Below are positions 7,694 through 15,779 of a stretch of DNA of 64,000 bases, in pieces. This DNA is from Candidatus Paceibacterota bacterium. Lineage in GTDB: Bacteria; Verrucomicrobiota; Verrucomicrobiia; Limisphaerales; UBA8199. The position numbers and the translations under genes are program-made. Where the stretch lies: contig DAOTCE010000009.1 of NCBI GenBank assembly GCA_035452965.1, positions 1-64,000 of the forward strand. Reading direction: 5' to 3'. Position 1 is the stretch's first letter, and every line of letters starts with the position of its first letter. The notes under the pieces are model-generated. The model was given only the letters and a program-made list of their open reading frames with translations. It was not told where the DNA came from and ran no database searches.

Positions 7694-9370
7694 ATGATCC
7701 TGCGCCCTTATCAATCCGCGGCGTCGGACGCCATTTTCAAGGAATGGCAGGACAACGACTCGACGTTAGTCGTGATGCCGACCGGCGGCGGCAAGACGAT
7801 CCTGTTTGCCGATGTCATCCGGCGCGTGTTTCCGCGCCGGGCGTTGGTGATCGCCCATCGCGAGGAACTGATTTTCCAGGCACGGGACAAGATCGAGCGC
7901 GTCACTGGGCTCAAGGCCGACGTGGAGATGGGCGAATACCGGGCCGAGGGCGGGTTGTTTGGGATGGCGCGGGTGGTCGTCTCGACGATCCAGACGCAAT
8001 GCTCCGGCGGGGACGGGGGCGGGCGAATGTCCAAGTTCGACCCGTCCCAGTTCGGCCTGCTGATCATTGATGAGGCGCACCACGCGACGTCGCCCAGTTA
8101 TCGGCGGGTCATCGACTACTACCGCAGCAACCAGGCGCTGAAGGTCCTCGGTGTTACGGCGACGCCTGACCGCGCCGATGAGGAGGCGCTGGGGCAGGTC
8201 TTTCAGTCGGTGGCGTTCGACTATGAAGTGTTGGACGCCATACACGACGGCTGGTTGGTGCCAATCGAGCAGCAAATGGTGCATGTCGAGGGGCTGGATT
8301 ACTCCAGCATCCGCACTACCGCCGGCGACCTGAACGGCGGCGACCTGGCCGCGGTATTGGAGGCGGAGAAGAACCTGCAGCAAATGGCGTCGGCGTCGGT
8401 AACGATCATCGGGGGGCGGCGGGCGCTGGTTTTTACGGCGAGCGTGAAGGCGGCGGAGATGACGGCGGAGATCTTCAACCGGCATCGAGAGGGGATGGCG
8501 GCGTGGGTGTGCGGGGAAACCGACCGTGAGGAGCGCCGGCGCACGCTGGCGGAGTTCGCGGCGGGGAAACGGCAGGTGGTGTGCAACTGCGGCGTGCTGA
8601 CTGAGGGTTTCGATGATCCGGGCGTGGAGGTCGTGATCATGGGGCGGCCGACGAAGAGCCGGTCGCTGTATTCGCAGATGGTGGGCCGCTCGACACGCCC
8701 GTTGCCGGGGGTGGTGGACGGGCCGGAGACGCCGGAGGCGCGGAAGGCGGCCATCGCCGCGAGCGGCAAGCCCTCCTGCCTGGTGGTGGATTTCGTAGGC
8801 AACGCCGGCAAGCACAAGCTGGTCACCAGCGCCGACATCCTGGGTGGCAAGGTGAGTGAGGAGGCGATGGAGCGGGCCGTGGAACGGGTCCGGGCCGCAG
8901 GGGGCCCGGTGAACATGACCGAGGCGCTGGACGAAGCCGAGGCCGAGCTGCGTGAGCGGAGGCGGCTTGCGGAGGCCGCGCGCCGGGCGAAGCTGGTGGC
9001 GACGGCGCGGTTCACGACGCAGTCGGTGGACCCGTTTGACGTGCTGTCGCTGGAGCCCGTGCGAGCGCGGGGCTGGGACCGGGGCCGGCAGCTCAGCGAG
9101 AAGCAGCGGGCGCTGCTGGCGAAGCAGGGGATCAACCCGGATCGGGTGTCGTACGTGGAGGGCCGGCAGCTCATCTCGGAGATCTTCCGGCGCTGGGACG
9201 GGAAGCTGTGCTCGTTCAAGCAGGCCAAGGTGCTCCGCAAGTACGGCTACGATGCCGAGGTCAGCTTTGCGGAGGCGTCAGCCATCATTGATGGGCTAGC
9301 CCGCAATGGCTGGCGGCGAGTGCCGGAGCCGGCGGTGGCACCGGAGAAGGGAAGCCCGGCATGGAACTGA
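7694..9370 (+). CDS. Superfamily 2 DEAD/DEAH-box helicase
   Basis: A 558-residue helicase from ATG 7694. Motifs in order: LRPYQSAA, Walker A MPTGGGKT, DEAH box (IIDEAHHAT), motif III GVTATPDR, motif V EGFDDPGVEVVIMGRPT and motif VI QMVGRSTRPLP. The two RecA-like domains fill about residues 1-360; the C-terminal 200 residues carry a coiled-coil-like segment and a helical domain of the kind seen in phage replicative helicases. It would unwind DNA for phage-like replication or recombination. An upstream in-frame ATG lies in the dispersed repeat, so I prefer MILRPYQS as the native start. The repeat therefore sits directly at the gene's 5' end. Confidence 0.9.
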   Translation: MILRPYQSAASDAIFKEWQDNDSTLVVMPTGGGKTILFADVIRRVFPRRALVIAHREELIFQARDKIERVTGLKADVEMGEYRAEGGLFGMARVVVSTIQTQCSGGDGGGRMSKFDPSQFGLLIIDEAHHATSPSYRRVIDYYRSNQALKVLGVTATPDRADEEALGQVFQSVAFDYEVLDAIHDGWLVPIEQQMVHVEGLDYSSIRTTAGDLNGGDLAAVLEAEKNLQQMASASVTIIGGRRALVFTASVKAAEMTAEIFNRHREGMAAWVCGETDREERRRTLAEFAAGKRQVVCNCGVLTEGFDDPGVEVVIMGRPTKSRSLYSQMVGRSTRPLPGVVDGPETPEARKAAIAASGKPSCLVVDFVGNAGKHKLVTSADILGGKVSEEAMERAVERVRAAGGPVNMTEALDEAEAELRERRRLAEAARRAKLVATARFTTQSVDPFDVLSLEPVRARGWDRGRQLSEKQRALLAKQGINPDRVSYVEGRQLISEIFRRWDGKLCSFKQAKVLRKYGYDAEVSFAEASAIIDGLARNGWRRVPEPAVAPEKGSPAWN

Positions 9371-9383
9371 GAGGTGATGCGTG

Positions 9384-9716
9384 ATGGAGGAGAAGATGAG
9401 GCGTGAGCTGTTCGGAATTCGGAGAGTGAGCCCGGAAGGGTTCGAGTCAGTAACGATGGTGGCTCGTGGGGACGACGGGAGTTTCTGGATGGAGCCGGAG
9501 TACCTGGAGTTGCGGCCAGCCGAGGTGGAAGCCCTGCGGCGGAGGGATGCGTCGAAGGTGGAGCGAGAGCCGAGAACGGGCAGGCTGTTTGTGGAGATGA
9601 GCGCCCTGTTGCAGCATGTCTGCCCGGAGGAAAGGCGCATCGAGCTCTACCTGATCGCCAGCGAACACCTCGGGATTGTGGGGCAGAGCTTCCCGGGAAA
9701 GTGGGACTTGCTGTGA
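9384..9716 (+). CDS. Small phage-like protein, function unknown
   Basis: A 110-residue protein with a GAGG sequence seven bases upstream of ATG 9384. Features: a central PEYLELRPAEVEALRRRDA segment and a C-terminal CPEERRIELYLIASEHLGI helix. It has no membrane segment and no motif I recognise. Position between the helicase and the Toprim gene suggests a replication accessory. Confidence 0.55.
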   Translation: MEEKMRRELFGIRRVSPEGFESVTMVARGDDGSFWMEPEYLELRPAEVEALRRRDASKVEREPRTGRLFVEMSALLQHVCPEERRIELYLIASEHLGIVGQSFPGKWDLL

Positions 9717-9738
9717 GCGTGGGGAAACAGAGGTTGCT

Positions 9739-10536
9739 ATGAACTTTCGGCGCGTCAGCAAAGGTAGTCCGTGCCCGCAATGCGGCAAGCCCGACTGGTG
9801 CACCGTAGGTGACTACGGCGTCGTGTGCATGCGGGTGCGATCCGAGCGGCCCGTGAAGAACGGCGGCTGGTTCCATCCGTTCGACGCCGCCCGCGGGCGA
9901 CCCGTGCCGCCTCCGCCGAGGCAGCGACCGCCGGGGATCAACGCCACGGCGATGCACCGCGCCTGGCTGGCCCACACGACTCCGGAGGCGCTGGCAGTGT
10001 TCGCCGCATCGCTCGGCGTGTGCGCGCGCTCGTTGGCGGCGGTGGGCGCGGCCTGGGCGGCCCCGTACGCGGCGTGGGCGTTTCCGATGTGCGACGGCTA
10101 CGGGAACGTGGTCGGCATCCGGCTGCGCAACGAGCGCGGCAAATTCGCCGTGCGGGGCAGCCGGCAGGGCATATTCACGACCACGGACCATGGACCACAG
10201 ACCACAGAACCCCAGAAGACGCTGTTCGTCTGCGAGGGCCCCACCGACACCGCCGCCGCGCTTGACCTGGGCTTGTTCGCTGTCGGCCGGCCCAACTGCT
10301 GTTGCGGCGGCCTTGAGGTCCGCACCTACGCGCGCCGGCACCAGTGCGCCACGGCGGTCGTCGTCTCTGACAATGACAAGCCGGGCCTCGATGGCGCTCG
10401 CCGCGTCGGTCGCGAGCTGTTGTTGCCCTACGCCATCTACGTGCCCCCGGCGAAGGACCTCCGGGAATTTGTCCGGCTCGGTGGAACCCGGGCCATGATC
10501 GAAACCACACTGAAAGGAACTGTTTGGAACCAATGA
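9739..10536 (+). CDS. Toprim-domain primase-like protein with zinc finger
   Basis: A 265-residue protein. The N-terminus has a zinc-binding pattern, CPQCGKPDWC at residues 12-21 plus another Cys at about 30, as in DnaG/T7 gp4-type zinc domains. The Toprim domain follows: LFVCEGPTDTAAAL with the conserved Glu near residue 161, and VVVSDNDKPG with the DxD pair. It has no helicase domain; the separate helicase at 7694 may supply that function. Just before the Toprim strand, TTTDHGPQTTEPQ translates a degenerate copy of the dispersed repeat (about 10178-10208), an in-frame insertion. The stop overlaps the ATG of the next gene. Confidence 0.75.
   Translation: MNFRRVSKGSPCPQCGKPDWCTVGDYGVVCMRVRSERPVKNGGWFHPFDAARGRPVPPPPRQRPPGINATAMHRAWLAHTTPEALAVFAASLGVCARSLAAVGAAWAAPYAAWAFPMCDGYGNVVGIRLRNERGKFAVRGSRQGIFTTTDHGPQTTEPQKTLFVCEGPTDTAAALDLGLFAVGRPNCCCGGLEVRTYARRHQCATAVVVSDNDKPGLDGARRVGRELLLPYAIYVPPAKDLREFVRLGGTRAMIETTLKGTVWNQ
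10178..10208 (+). repeat. Degenerate dispersed repeat inside the Toprim gene
   Basis: ACGACCACGGACCATGGACC and ACAGACCACAGA follow each other in frame inside the Toprim-protein gene. The unit (ACCACGGA / ACCACAGA) matches the repeats at 3616, 5131 and 7669. It adds about ten residues between the zinc-binding part and the Toprim core. Confidence 0.5.
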
Positions 10537-10892
10537 AAAAACCATCCGCGTATCTGCCGCTGTACGGCAATGACTTCTTCGAGGCCATCGCGGGGTATTC
10601 CGATGCCGTCGGCATGGGGTATCTCCGCGCGATTTGGCACTACTGGAACCACACGGGTTGCACCGGGCTGCCTGATGACGACGAATACCTGCGCCGCGTC
10701 TGCGCCTGCGAGGGGGCCCACTGGGCTCGGACCAAGGGGATCATCTTCGACAACCGGTATCATTTCCGGCTGGAGGAGGGTGTCTGGCATCAGCCGCGTT
10801 GTCGGGAGGAGTGGGAGAAATCCAAGCAGGTGTTCGAGCAGCGATCCGCGGCTGGCAGGGCTGCGGCGATGAAGCGATGGGACAGGGAGTGA
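10533..10892 (+). CDS. DUF1376-like replication-associated protein
   Basis: A 119-residue protein starting at an ATG that overlaps the previous stop. It fits the DUF1376 pattern common in phage replication regions: YLPLYGNDFFEAIAGYSDA, then GYLRAIWHYWNHTGCTGLPD and DDEYLRRVCAC, ending in the basic stretch SAAGRAAAMKRW that is also characteristic. DUF1376 proteins often lie where lambda-like phages encode replication initiators, sometimes fused to them. Here the protein is stand-alone. It is four bases from the LuxR-type HTH gene, so both are likely on one transcript. Confidence 0.75.
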   Translation: MKKPSAYLPLYGNDFFEAIAGYSDAVGMGYLRAIWHYWNHTGCTGLPDDDEYLRRVCACEGAHWARTKGIIFDNRYHFRLEEGVWHQPRCREEWEKSKQVFEQRSAAGRAAAMKRWDRE

Positions 10893-10896
10893 GGCC

Positions 10897-11277
10897 ATGC
10901 GAGCGACGTGCTTGTACCCGGAGTTGGCGGAGAAGCTCGAGGGCCTTGGGCGGCGCGGCCAAGTGCTGATGGGTATTTGGGCCGGCAAGGGGACGAAGGA
11001 GATCGCGGCAGAGATGGGTATCAGCCCGAAGACGGTGGAATACCATCGGGCGCGGCTGTACGGGGTCTTCGGGGTGAATGACCTGGTGAGCCTGTGCCGG
11101 CGGGCGATAGCGGTGGGGTTGATCAATCCGGGGTCGGAGGAAGGGATGCCGGAGGCAGTGCGTGACGCATCGCGGACGCATTGCTCGCGCATATGCGAAG
11201 CGACGCGGAGCGAGGCGAGTCGGCCAGCGCTGCGGGCGCGAGGACGGAGCGAGCATGCGAGAAATCGAGCAATTTGA
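10897..11277 (+). CDS. LuxR/GerE-type helix-turn-helix protein
   Basis: A 126-residue protein. The GerE-type HTH is clear at residues about 18-70: GRRGQVLMGIWAGKGTKEI, then AAEMGISPKTVEYHRARLYG and FGVNDLVSLCRRA. The C-terminal 45 residues are low-complexity Arg/Ala/Ser and may be a translated repeat tail rather than native protein. Lying just before the packaging genes, it could act as the late-gene activator of the element. No receiver or ligand domain is present. Confidence 0.7.
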   Translation: MRATCLYPELAEKLEGLGRRGQVLMGIWAGKGTKEIAAEMGISPKTVEYHRARLYGVFGVNDLVSLCRRAIAVGLINPGSEEGMPEAVRDASRTHCSRICEATRSEASRPALRARGRSEHARNRAI

Positions 11278-11399
11278 AAAGGCGGATGCCGGGGGCAATG
11301 CCTGACGCAATGCGCGAGGCATTGCCTGACGTATGCCATTCAGAATCAGAATCAGAATCAGAATCAGATAAGAGACATAGGTAAGAAAGGTATTAAGGT
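11278..11399. repeat. Inverted repeat and (TCAGAA)n tandem hexamer upstream of the packaging genes
   Basis: Contains a perfect 9-bp inverted repeat GGCAATGCC / GGCATTGCC (11294-11302 and 11318-11326) and five tandem copies of TCAGAA from 11340 to about 11369. No gene. The hexamer tract lies about 30 bases before the first packaging-region gene, so changes in copy number could alter promoter or leader spacing. Confidence 0.6.
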
Positions 11400-11702
11400 A
11401 TGAGTGTAGAAGGTAGAGAAGGTACTGAGGGAACAAGGATACCAGCAGATAGTCCTAAGGGACGGCTGCTTCGGTTTTTGTTTTGTGCGCCGCCGCTCGG
11501 GCCGGTGCCGGCTCGTCCTGGCGGATTCGCCGCCCGGCTGGCGCGGTGGCCTGTGGACCTGGTCACACACCTCGGGATGGTCCGCTCCAACGCCTACTAT
11601 GCCGCCGGGTGCCCAGTGGAACTCTGTGACCATGCAGCGGCCCGGGACCTGTGGCGCGTGATATACCGGGACGCAATCGCGGAGGAGGGAGTATGCCGAT
11701 GA
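11400..11702 (+). CDS. Hypothetical small protein before terminase
   Basis: A 100-residue frame overlapping the start of the terminase small subunit by ten bases. Its C-terminal half looks protein-like: ARWPVDLVTHLGMVRSNAYY, then AARDLWRVIYRDAIAEEGV. The first 25 residues are Glu/Gly/Pro-rich and partly repeat-derived, so the true start may be internal. I do not recognise a family. Position next to the terminase would fit a packaging accessory or HNH-less spacer gene. Confidence 0.45.
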   Translation: MSVEGREGTEGTRIPADSPKGRLLRFLFCAPPLGPVPARPGGFAARLARWPVDLVTHLGMVRSNAYYAAGCPVELCDHAAARDLWRVIYRDAIAEEGVCR

Positions 11703-12340
11703 TCTTCGAGAGGCAGCCGCGGGAGAGCGCAAAGGCGTTCGCCGCGTTCCAGGAGTATCTCGCGATGGGGCCGGAGCGGTCGCTGGCGGCCGTCGGGGCG
11801 AAGCTCGGCAAGAGCAAGGTGATGATGGAGAAGTGGTCGGGCAAGTTCGACTGGCCGGCGCGCGTAGCGGCGCACGGCGCCCACCTGGCTCTGGTCGAGC
11901 GCGAGGCCGCCGAGGCCGTGGCGCGAGCCAAGGGGGTGGATTGGGCGGAGCGGTATCTGGAACTCCGGGAATCGGAGTGGAGGGCGCGGAAGGAGCTGGT
12001 GGACTTGGCGTGGGAAGTGATCCGGCGCTGGCGAAGCAAGGGGGAGCGGTGCGGCAGCCTGGAGGGGCTGGCGCGCCTGCTGGACCTGATGAGCACGCTC
12101 GGGCGACGAGCCTGCGAAGTCGCAACCGAGCGGAAGGAAGTGAGTGGGCCGGACGGTGGGCCGATCCGCGTGGAGATCGAGGCGGCGCTGGACAAGATCT
12201 ACGGCAAGCCGATACCGGGGGAGGTCATTGAAGTGGAGAGTGCGGAATGCGGAGCGCGGAATGGCGGGGCCTCCTCTCTCCAACTCTCTCCTCCAGAGGA
12301 GGAGAGAGGGAGTGGCAGTGAAGCGGAGGCGAAGCGATGA
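11693..12340 (+). CDS. terS: Terminase small subunit (putative)
   Basis: A 215-residue protein starting at ATG 11693 with GGAGGA upstream. The N-terminal region (FAAFQEYLAMGPERSLAAVG, then KLGKSKVMMEKWSGKFDWPA) is an HTH arrangement typical of small terminases that recognise phage DNA, with a long helical middle for oligomerisation. The tail from about residue 178 is odd: it translates a GAATGCGGAGCGCGGAATG tract and then CTCTCTCC...GGAGAGAGG inverted sequence, so the native C-terminus seems to have been replaced or extended by repeats. The stop overlaps the start of the large subunit (ATGA), the usual terS-terL arrangement. Confidence 0.7.
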   Translation: MPMIFERQPRESAKAFAAFQEYLAMGPERSLAAVGAKLGKSKVMMEKWSGKFDWPARVAAHGAHLALVEREAAEAVARAKGVDWAERYLELRESEWRARKELVDLAWEVIRRWRSKGERCGSLEGLARLLDLMSTLGRRACEVATERKEVSGPDGGPIRVEIEAALDKIYGKPIPGEVIEVESAECGARNGGASSLQLSPPEEERGSGSEAEAKR

Positions 12341-13734
12341 CGGCGCTGGAGCGGTACCTGGCGATGGGGCAGCGGGCGGGGTGCCCGCGGGACCAGATGC
12401 GGAACTTTGCGCGGATTGACGTGATCCTGCAGGAGCGGCAGCTCGCCGCCTCGGCGGCGGCGCGGCTCTGTGACCAAGCCGACGGGCCGACGGCAGTCGG
12501 CTACGGCGGCGCGCGGGGAGGCGGCAAGAGCCACTGGCTCTTGGCGCAGATGGGCGCGGACGACTGCCAGCGGGTGCCGGGGCTGAAGTGCCTCCTGCTG
12601 CGAAAGGTGGGGAAGGCGAACCTGGAGCACTTCGAGGATCTGAGGCGCCGGCTCTTCGTGGGGCTCAAGCACGAGTTCTCAGCCTACCGGGGTGTGCTGA
12701 CCTTCGGGAATGGCTCGCGGATCATTGCGGGCCACTTCCAGGCGGAGAAGGACATAGACGCCTACCTGGGGCTCGAATACGACGTGATCGGGATTGAGGA
12801 GGCAACGACACTGTCGAGCCGGAAGCACACGGACATCTCGACGTGCTGTCGGACCAGCAAGTCGAACTGGCGGCCGAGAATCTACTCGACCTCCAATCCC
12901 GGAGGGATTGGGCATGCCTGGTATCGGACCAAGTTCATCGTGCCATTTCAGGAAAAGCGCGAAACTGAAACAAGGTTCCTGCCGGCGAGGGTGACGGACA
13001 ACGCGTACAACAACCCGGAGTATCGGAAGGTTCTGGAATCCCTGCACGGCTGGCAGAGGCGGGCTTGGCTGGATGGGGATTGGGACCTGGCTGCGGGGCA
13101 GTTCTTCACGACCTTCAGGCGTGAGGTGCACGTCATCCCGGACTTCGATGAGACCCGAGCCCGCGAGTGGTTTGCGGCGCTGGACTACGGGTTTGCCCAC
13201 TATACCGTGGTGCTGCTCGGGTGCACGGATGGTGATGGCAATGTGTTCGTGGTGGACGAACACGCCGAGCGCATGTGGCTGCCTCAGCGGCATGCCGAGG
13301 CGGTCCGCGCGATGGTGGGCCGGCATCGAGTAGGCGGCAGGGCGCTGGAGCTTGGTGACCTGCGCCGCATCGTGGCTGGAACCGATGTTTTCAGCCGGCA
13401 GAGCGATGGGACCACCATCGCGGGGCAATATGCCCGGGAGGGGATAACGCTGAAACCTGCGAACATGGACCGGGTAAATGGTTGGGCGGAAGTATTGCAA
13501 AGGTTGGGTGATGTGGAGGCGGGTGTTCGAGCGCGAATGTTTATCCACCAGCGATGCGCGCGACTGGCTGAGACCTTGCCGGCGATGCAGCATGACCCGA
13601 ATCGGCCCGAAGATGTGCTGAAAGTGGATGCCGACGAGGATGGGGTCGGCGGCGACGATGCGGCCGATGCACTCCGCTACCTGGTCGCGACGAAGTCGCG
13701 AACAGTGGCACAGCGGAAGCTGCGCGGGCTCTGA
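12337..13734 (+). CDS. terL: Terminase large subunit
   Basis: A 465-residue packaging ATPase-nuclease. Walker A is GGARGGGKS at residues 57-65; Walker B is EYDVIGIEEAT at 148-157 with the catalytic Glu; coupling motif YSTSNPGG follows. The RNase H-like nuclease domain shows ALDYGFAHYT near residue 285 and GGDDAADALRYL near 445, which supply acidic metal ligands. It drives ATP-dependent DNA packaging into the capsid and cuts the concatemer. Normally the portal gene follows directly, but here 2.5 kb of gene-free palindromic sequence separates them. A hairpin (AGCGCGGCCCCCT against AGGGGGCCAGCGCT) begins at the stop codon. Confidence 0.92.
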   Translation: MTALERYLAMGQRAGCPRDQMRNFARIDVILQERQLAASAAARLCDQADGPTAVGYGGARGGGKSHWLLAQMGADDCQRVPGLKCLLLRKVGKANLEHFEDLRRRLFVGLKHEFSAYRGVLTFGNGSRIIAGHFQAEKDIDAYLGLEYDVIGIEEATTLSSRKHTDISTCCRTSKSNWRPRIYSTSNPGGIGHAWYRTKFIVPFQEKRETETRFLPARVTDNAYNNPEYRKVLESLHGWQRRAWLDGDWDLAAGQFFTTFRREVHVIPDFDETRAREWFAALDYGFAHYTVVLLGCTDGDGNVFVVDEHAERMWLPQRHAEAVRAMVGRHRVGGRALELGDLRRIVAGTDVFSRQSDGTTIAGQYAREGITLKPANMDRVNGWAEVLQRLGDVEAGVRARMFIHQRCARLAETLPAMQHDPNRPEDVLKVDADEDGVGGDDAADALRYLVATKSRTVAQRKLRGL

Positions 13735-13923
13735 GCGCGGCCCCCTGGGATGGAGGGGGCCAGCGCTCTCCCGGGGGTGGGTGGGCTGCGACCCCGCGTG
13801 ACTGACTTCTCCAGCGGAGTGAGGGGTGTGGCGTGAAGGATGCGGGAGCGACTGGCGCGCGCACTGCCACCGGCCGGGGGGGAAAGGGCCGGTGAAAGCA
13901 GTGAGCGTGACAGGCGCGGACAG

Positions 13924-14109
13924 GCTTCCGGCCACAAGACGCTGTTATCTTTAGTGCACCGGGCCGCCGAAGGTCCCCTGTGTGGCGCCCGCGGCAGGGG
14001 ACTTGCGATGAGGCGGCGGGGACCCGTTTGCCGAGGGGCTCCCGCGTCAGCGGGATACGGCAACGGGGCGGCACTACAGATAACAGCTCTTGTGGCTGGA
14101 GCCGGAAGC
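13924..14109. repeat. Multi-branched inverted repeat
   Basis: Outer arms 13924-13957 and 14071-14109 pair over about 34 bases (GCTTCCGG and CCACAAGA against TCTTGTGG and CCGGAAGC; CTGTTATCT and TTTAGTGC against GCACTA and AGATAACAG). Inside are two or three further hairpins: GTCCCCTG...CAGGGGAC, CCCGTTTGCCG...CGGCAACGGG, and TCCCGCG...CGGGA. The whole could fold as a closed multi-way junction. Confidence 0.75.
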
Positions 14110-14305
14110 ATCCTTCATGACACACCCCGAACGAAGCGTAGCACCACTGGCGGGGTCGCGGTTCGTGGGGGGCGCGGGGGTCGCGCTGTTCTGGCTTCTG
14201 CGGCGGCGGAACGAAGCGATGGCGGGCGTCGGCTGAGGGGATAGGGAGCCGTCGCCCGCTGCGCGTAGTGGAGCCGGCGCAGAGGCCAGACTGACTTTGC
14301 CTCAA

Positions 14306-14364
14306 GCGCCAGTCTGCCAGCTTTCAGCATTAGCTTGCGGTGCTGATAGCTGGCAGTCTGGCGC
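14306..14364. repeat. 24-bp inverted repeat hairpin
   Basis: Arms 14306-14329 and 14341-14364 match as inverted repeats with two mismatches in 24, around an 11-base loop (GCCAGTCTGCCAGCT against AGCTGGCAGTCTGGC). Confidence 0.85.
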
Positions 14365-14409
14365 GTTTCGTTTGGGTCGCGGGGGCACGCGCTATCCTCA
14401 CTTCTGGGC

Positions 14410-14586
14410 GGGAGTGCGGAGCGCCTGGCCGTGGCTCAAGGGTTACAGGGTGAGCCTTTAGGCCAAGCGCTCCGCAGTCCCGGCCAGAGGTGAGGCTGAC
14501 ATTGGGGGCCAGCGCATGACCAGGCCGCAGCGGAGGCCAGCGAACTTGAGAGCGTTTCCGTAGCTAGGACTGGTGATGCGCTGGCC
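14410..14586. repeat. Two adjacent long inverted repeats
   Basis: First hairpin: GGAGTGCGGAGCGCCTGGCC (14411-14430) against GGCCAAGCGCTCCGCAGTCC (14461-14480), two mismatches, with an inner GGCTCA/TGAGCC stem. Second: GGCCAGCGCATGACCAG (14507-14523) against CTGGTGATGCGCTGGCC (14570-14586), one mismatch, with further pairing inside. The pair is followed by four small perfect hairpins up to 14886. Confidence 0.8.
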
Positions 14587-15212
14587 GGGGTTGGAGTCTG
14601 CGTTCTGGCGGTCTGAGTTTCCACGGGTGTCCAGGTGTAGGTTTTCAAAAACCCAGAGAGTTTTTGGTTTCCATGTGTTCCACACTCCTCCAGGGAGTGT
14701 GGCTGATTTGCTGTGGCGTGTTCGGTTCACGGGACGGGCGTTCGGTTGCACTGCGACTGTTTCGACGAATCCAGGCCGTTGGATCGCAGTGAAGACGTCC
14801 AAGTTTTACATGGGGGTTCTGAAAGAACCCCTGGTTGGATTGCACGAAGAGCGTTCGAGTTTTAGATGCTGTCTCCAAGACAGCATTGGAAGGAAGCGTA
14901 GAGTTATCACGGCGTTGAGAGGTGGCGTTGTGGTCGTAGTTGTGTCGGCCGTTATCGGAGGCGAACGGGAAGAAATGGGCTACTCAGCCGCCCACGGAGG
15001 ACGCTGACGGCGCGCAGGCAACCAACCGGAAAGAACGAGCCACTGCCAAACGAACGGCTGCCACCACGGGAGACGAGGGCGAAACTGAGGAGGCCGACCA
15101 CACGCAACCCACCACTGCACCGGCAACGAAACGCGCTGGTAATAGAACCCAGCAACGCGACACTGAAAACGCTCCCAACGAACGCCGACCAGGAGATGCC
15201 AACGCCTAGCGG

Positions 15213-15277
15213 CCCTACCGACCTGAAAATGCTCTCTCACACTTTTTTCTTGAGAGAGCATTTTCAGGGCGGTAGGG
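15213..15277. repeat. 27-bp hairpin with one mismatch
   Basis: Arms 15213-15239 and 15251-15277 pair over 27 bases with a single mismatch (CCTGAAAATGCTCTCTCA against TGAGAGAGCATTTTCAGG in the inner 18, then CCCTACCG against CGGTAGGG). The 11-base loop contains six T in a row. As RNA this would be an extremely stable stem; as DNA it could be cruciform. Confidence 0.9.
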
Positions 15278-15500
15278 ACGCGGGCAGCACTGGACGCGTA
15301 GGAAAACCCGAGACGCCCGACGGGCCGAAGGAGTCGTTTTAACTGACTTGGTCTTCGTCCGGAGCGAGTGGCAGGGCGCATTCCAATTATTGCAGTAGGC
15401 GTGCCAGCCTGTTGGGGGAAAGGGAGGCTGGCGCGACTACTGCATCGTGTCTGCGCCCGAACGGAGCGGGTCCGGGGGCGTTGGAATTGCTCAGGGCTTT

Positions 15501-15779
15501 GGTTCCGCTGCTTGCGTTCGATGACGCGAAGCGGTGGGACATCCAGACTGAGACGAGCGAAGCAGACAGCGTGACAGGCGGGAGGGAGGTGGGGCGACTG
15601 GCGCGCTGACTGCTCGCGGACGTTCGACTTGGTTAAGGCGTGTCGACGGCGCGAAGCGGGGGCGCGTTGGATGTGGCGAGATGCTGGTTCCGGGACTGGC
15701 GTTCGTGGTCGCGAAGCGGTGGGACGTTGGCTCGTGCTGCGACATCCGAATTGCCCAGAGCGAGCAGCCAGCGTGACAG
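15501..15779 (+). repeat. Degenerate direct repeat, two copies about 185 bp apart
   Basis: Copy 1 (15501-15578) and copy 2 (15686-15779) share GGTTCCG, GCGTTCG, CGCGAAGCGGTGGGAC, AGCGA and CAGCGTGACAG in the same order. A third partial copy (CGCGAAGCGGGGGCG) is at about 15649. The GCGTGACAG motif also occurs near 13907. Confidence 0.6.

Noticed and set aside
12679..13935. Minus-strand frame opposite terminase large subunit
   Set aside because: Antisense to Walker and nuclease motifs of TerL and low-complexity in the part over the palindromic region.
14940..15209. 89-codon plus-strand frame within the gene-free region
   Set aside because: Almost only Thr, Ala, Glu, Arg, Lys and Asn with no hydrophobic core and no credible ribosome site.
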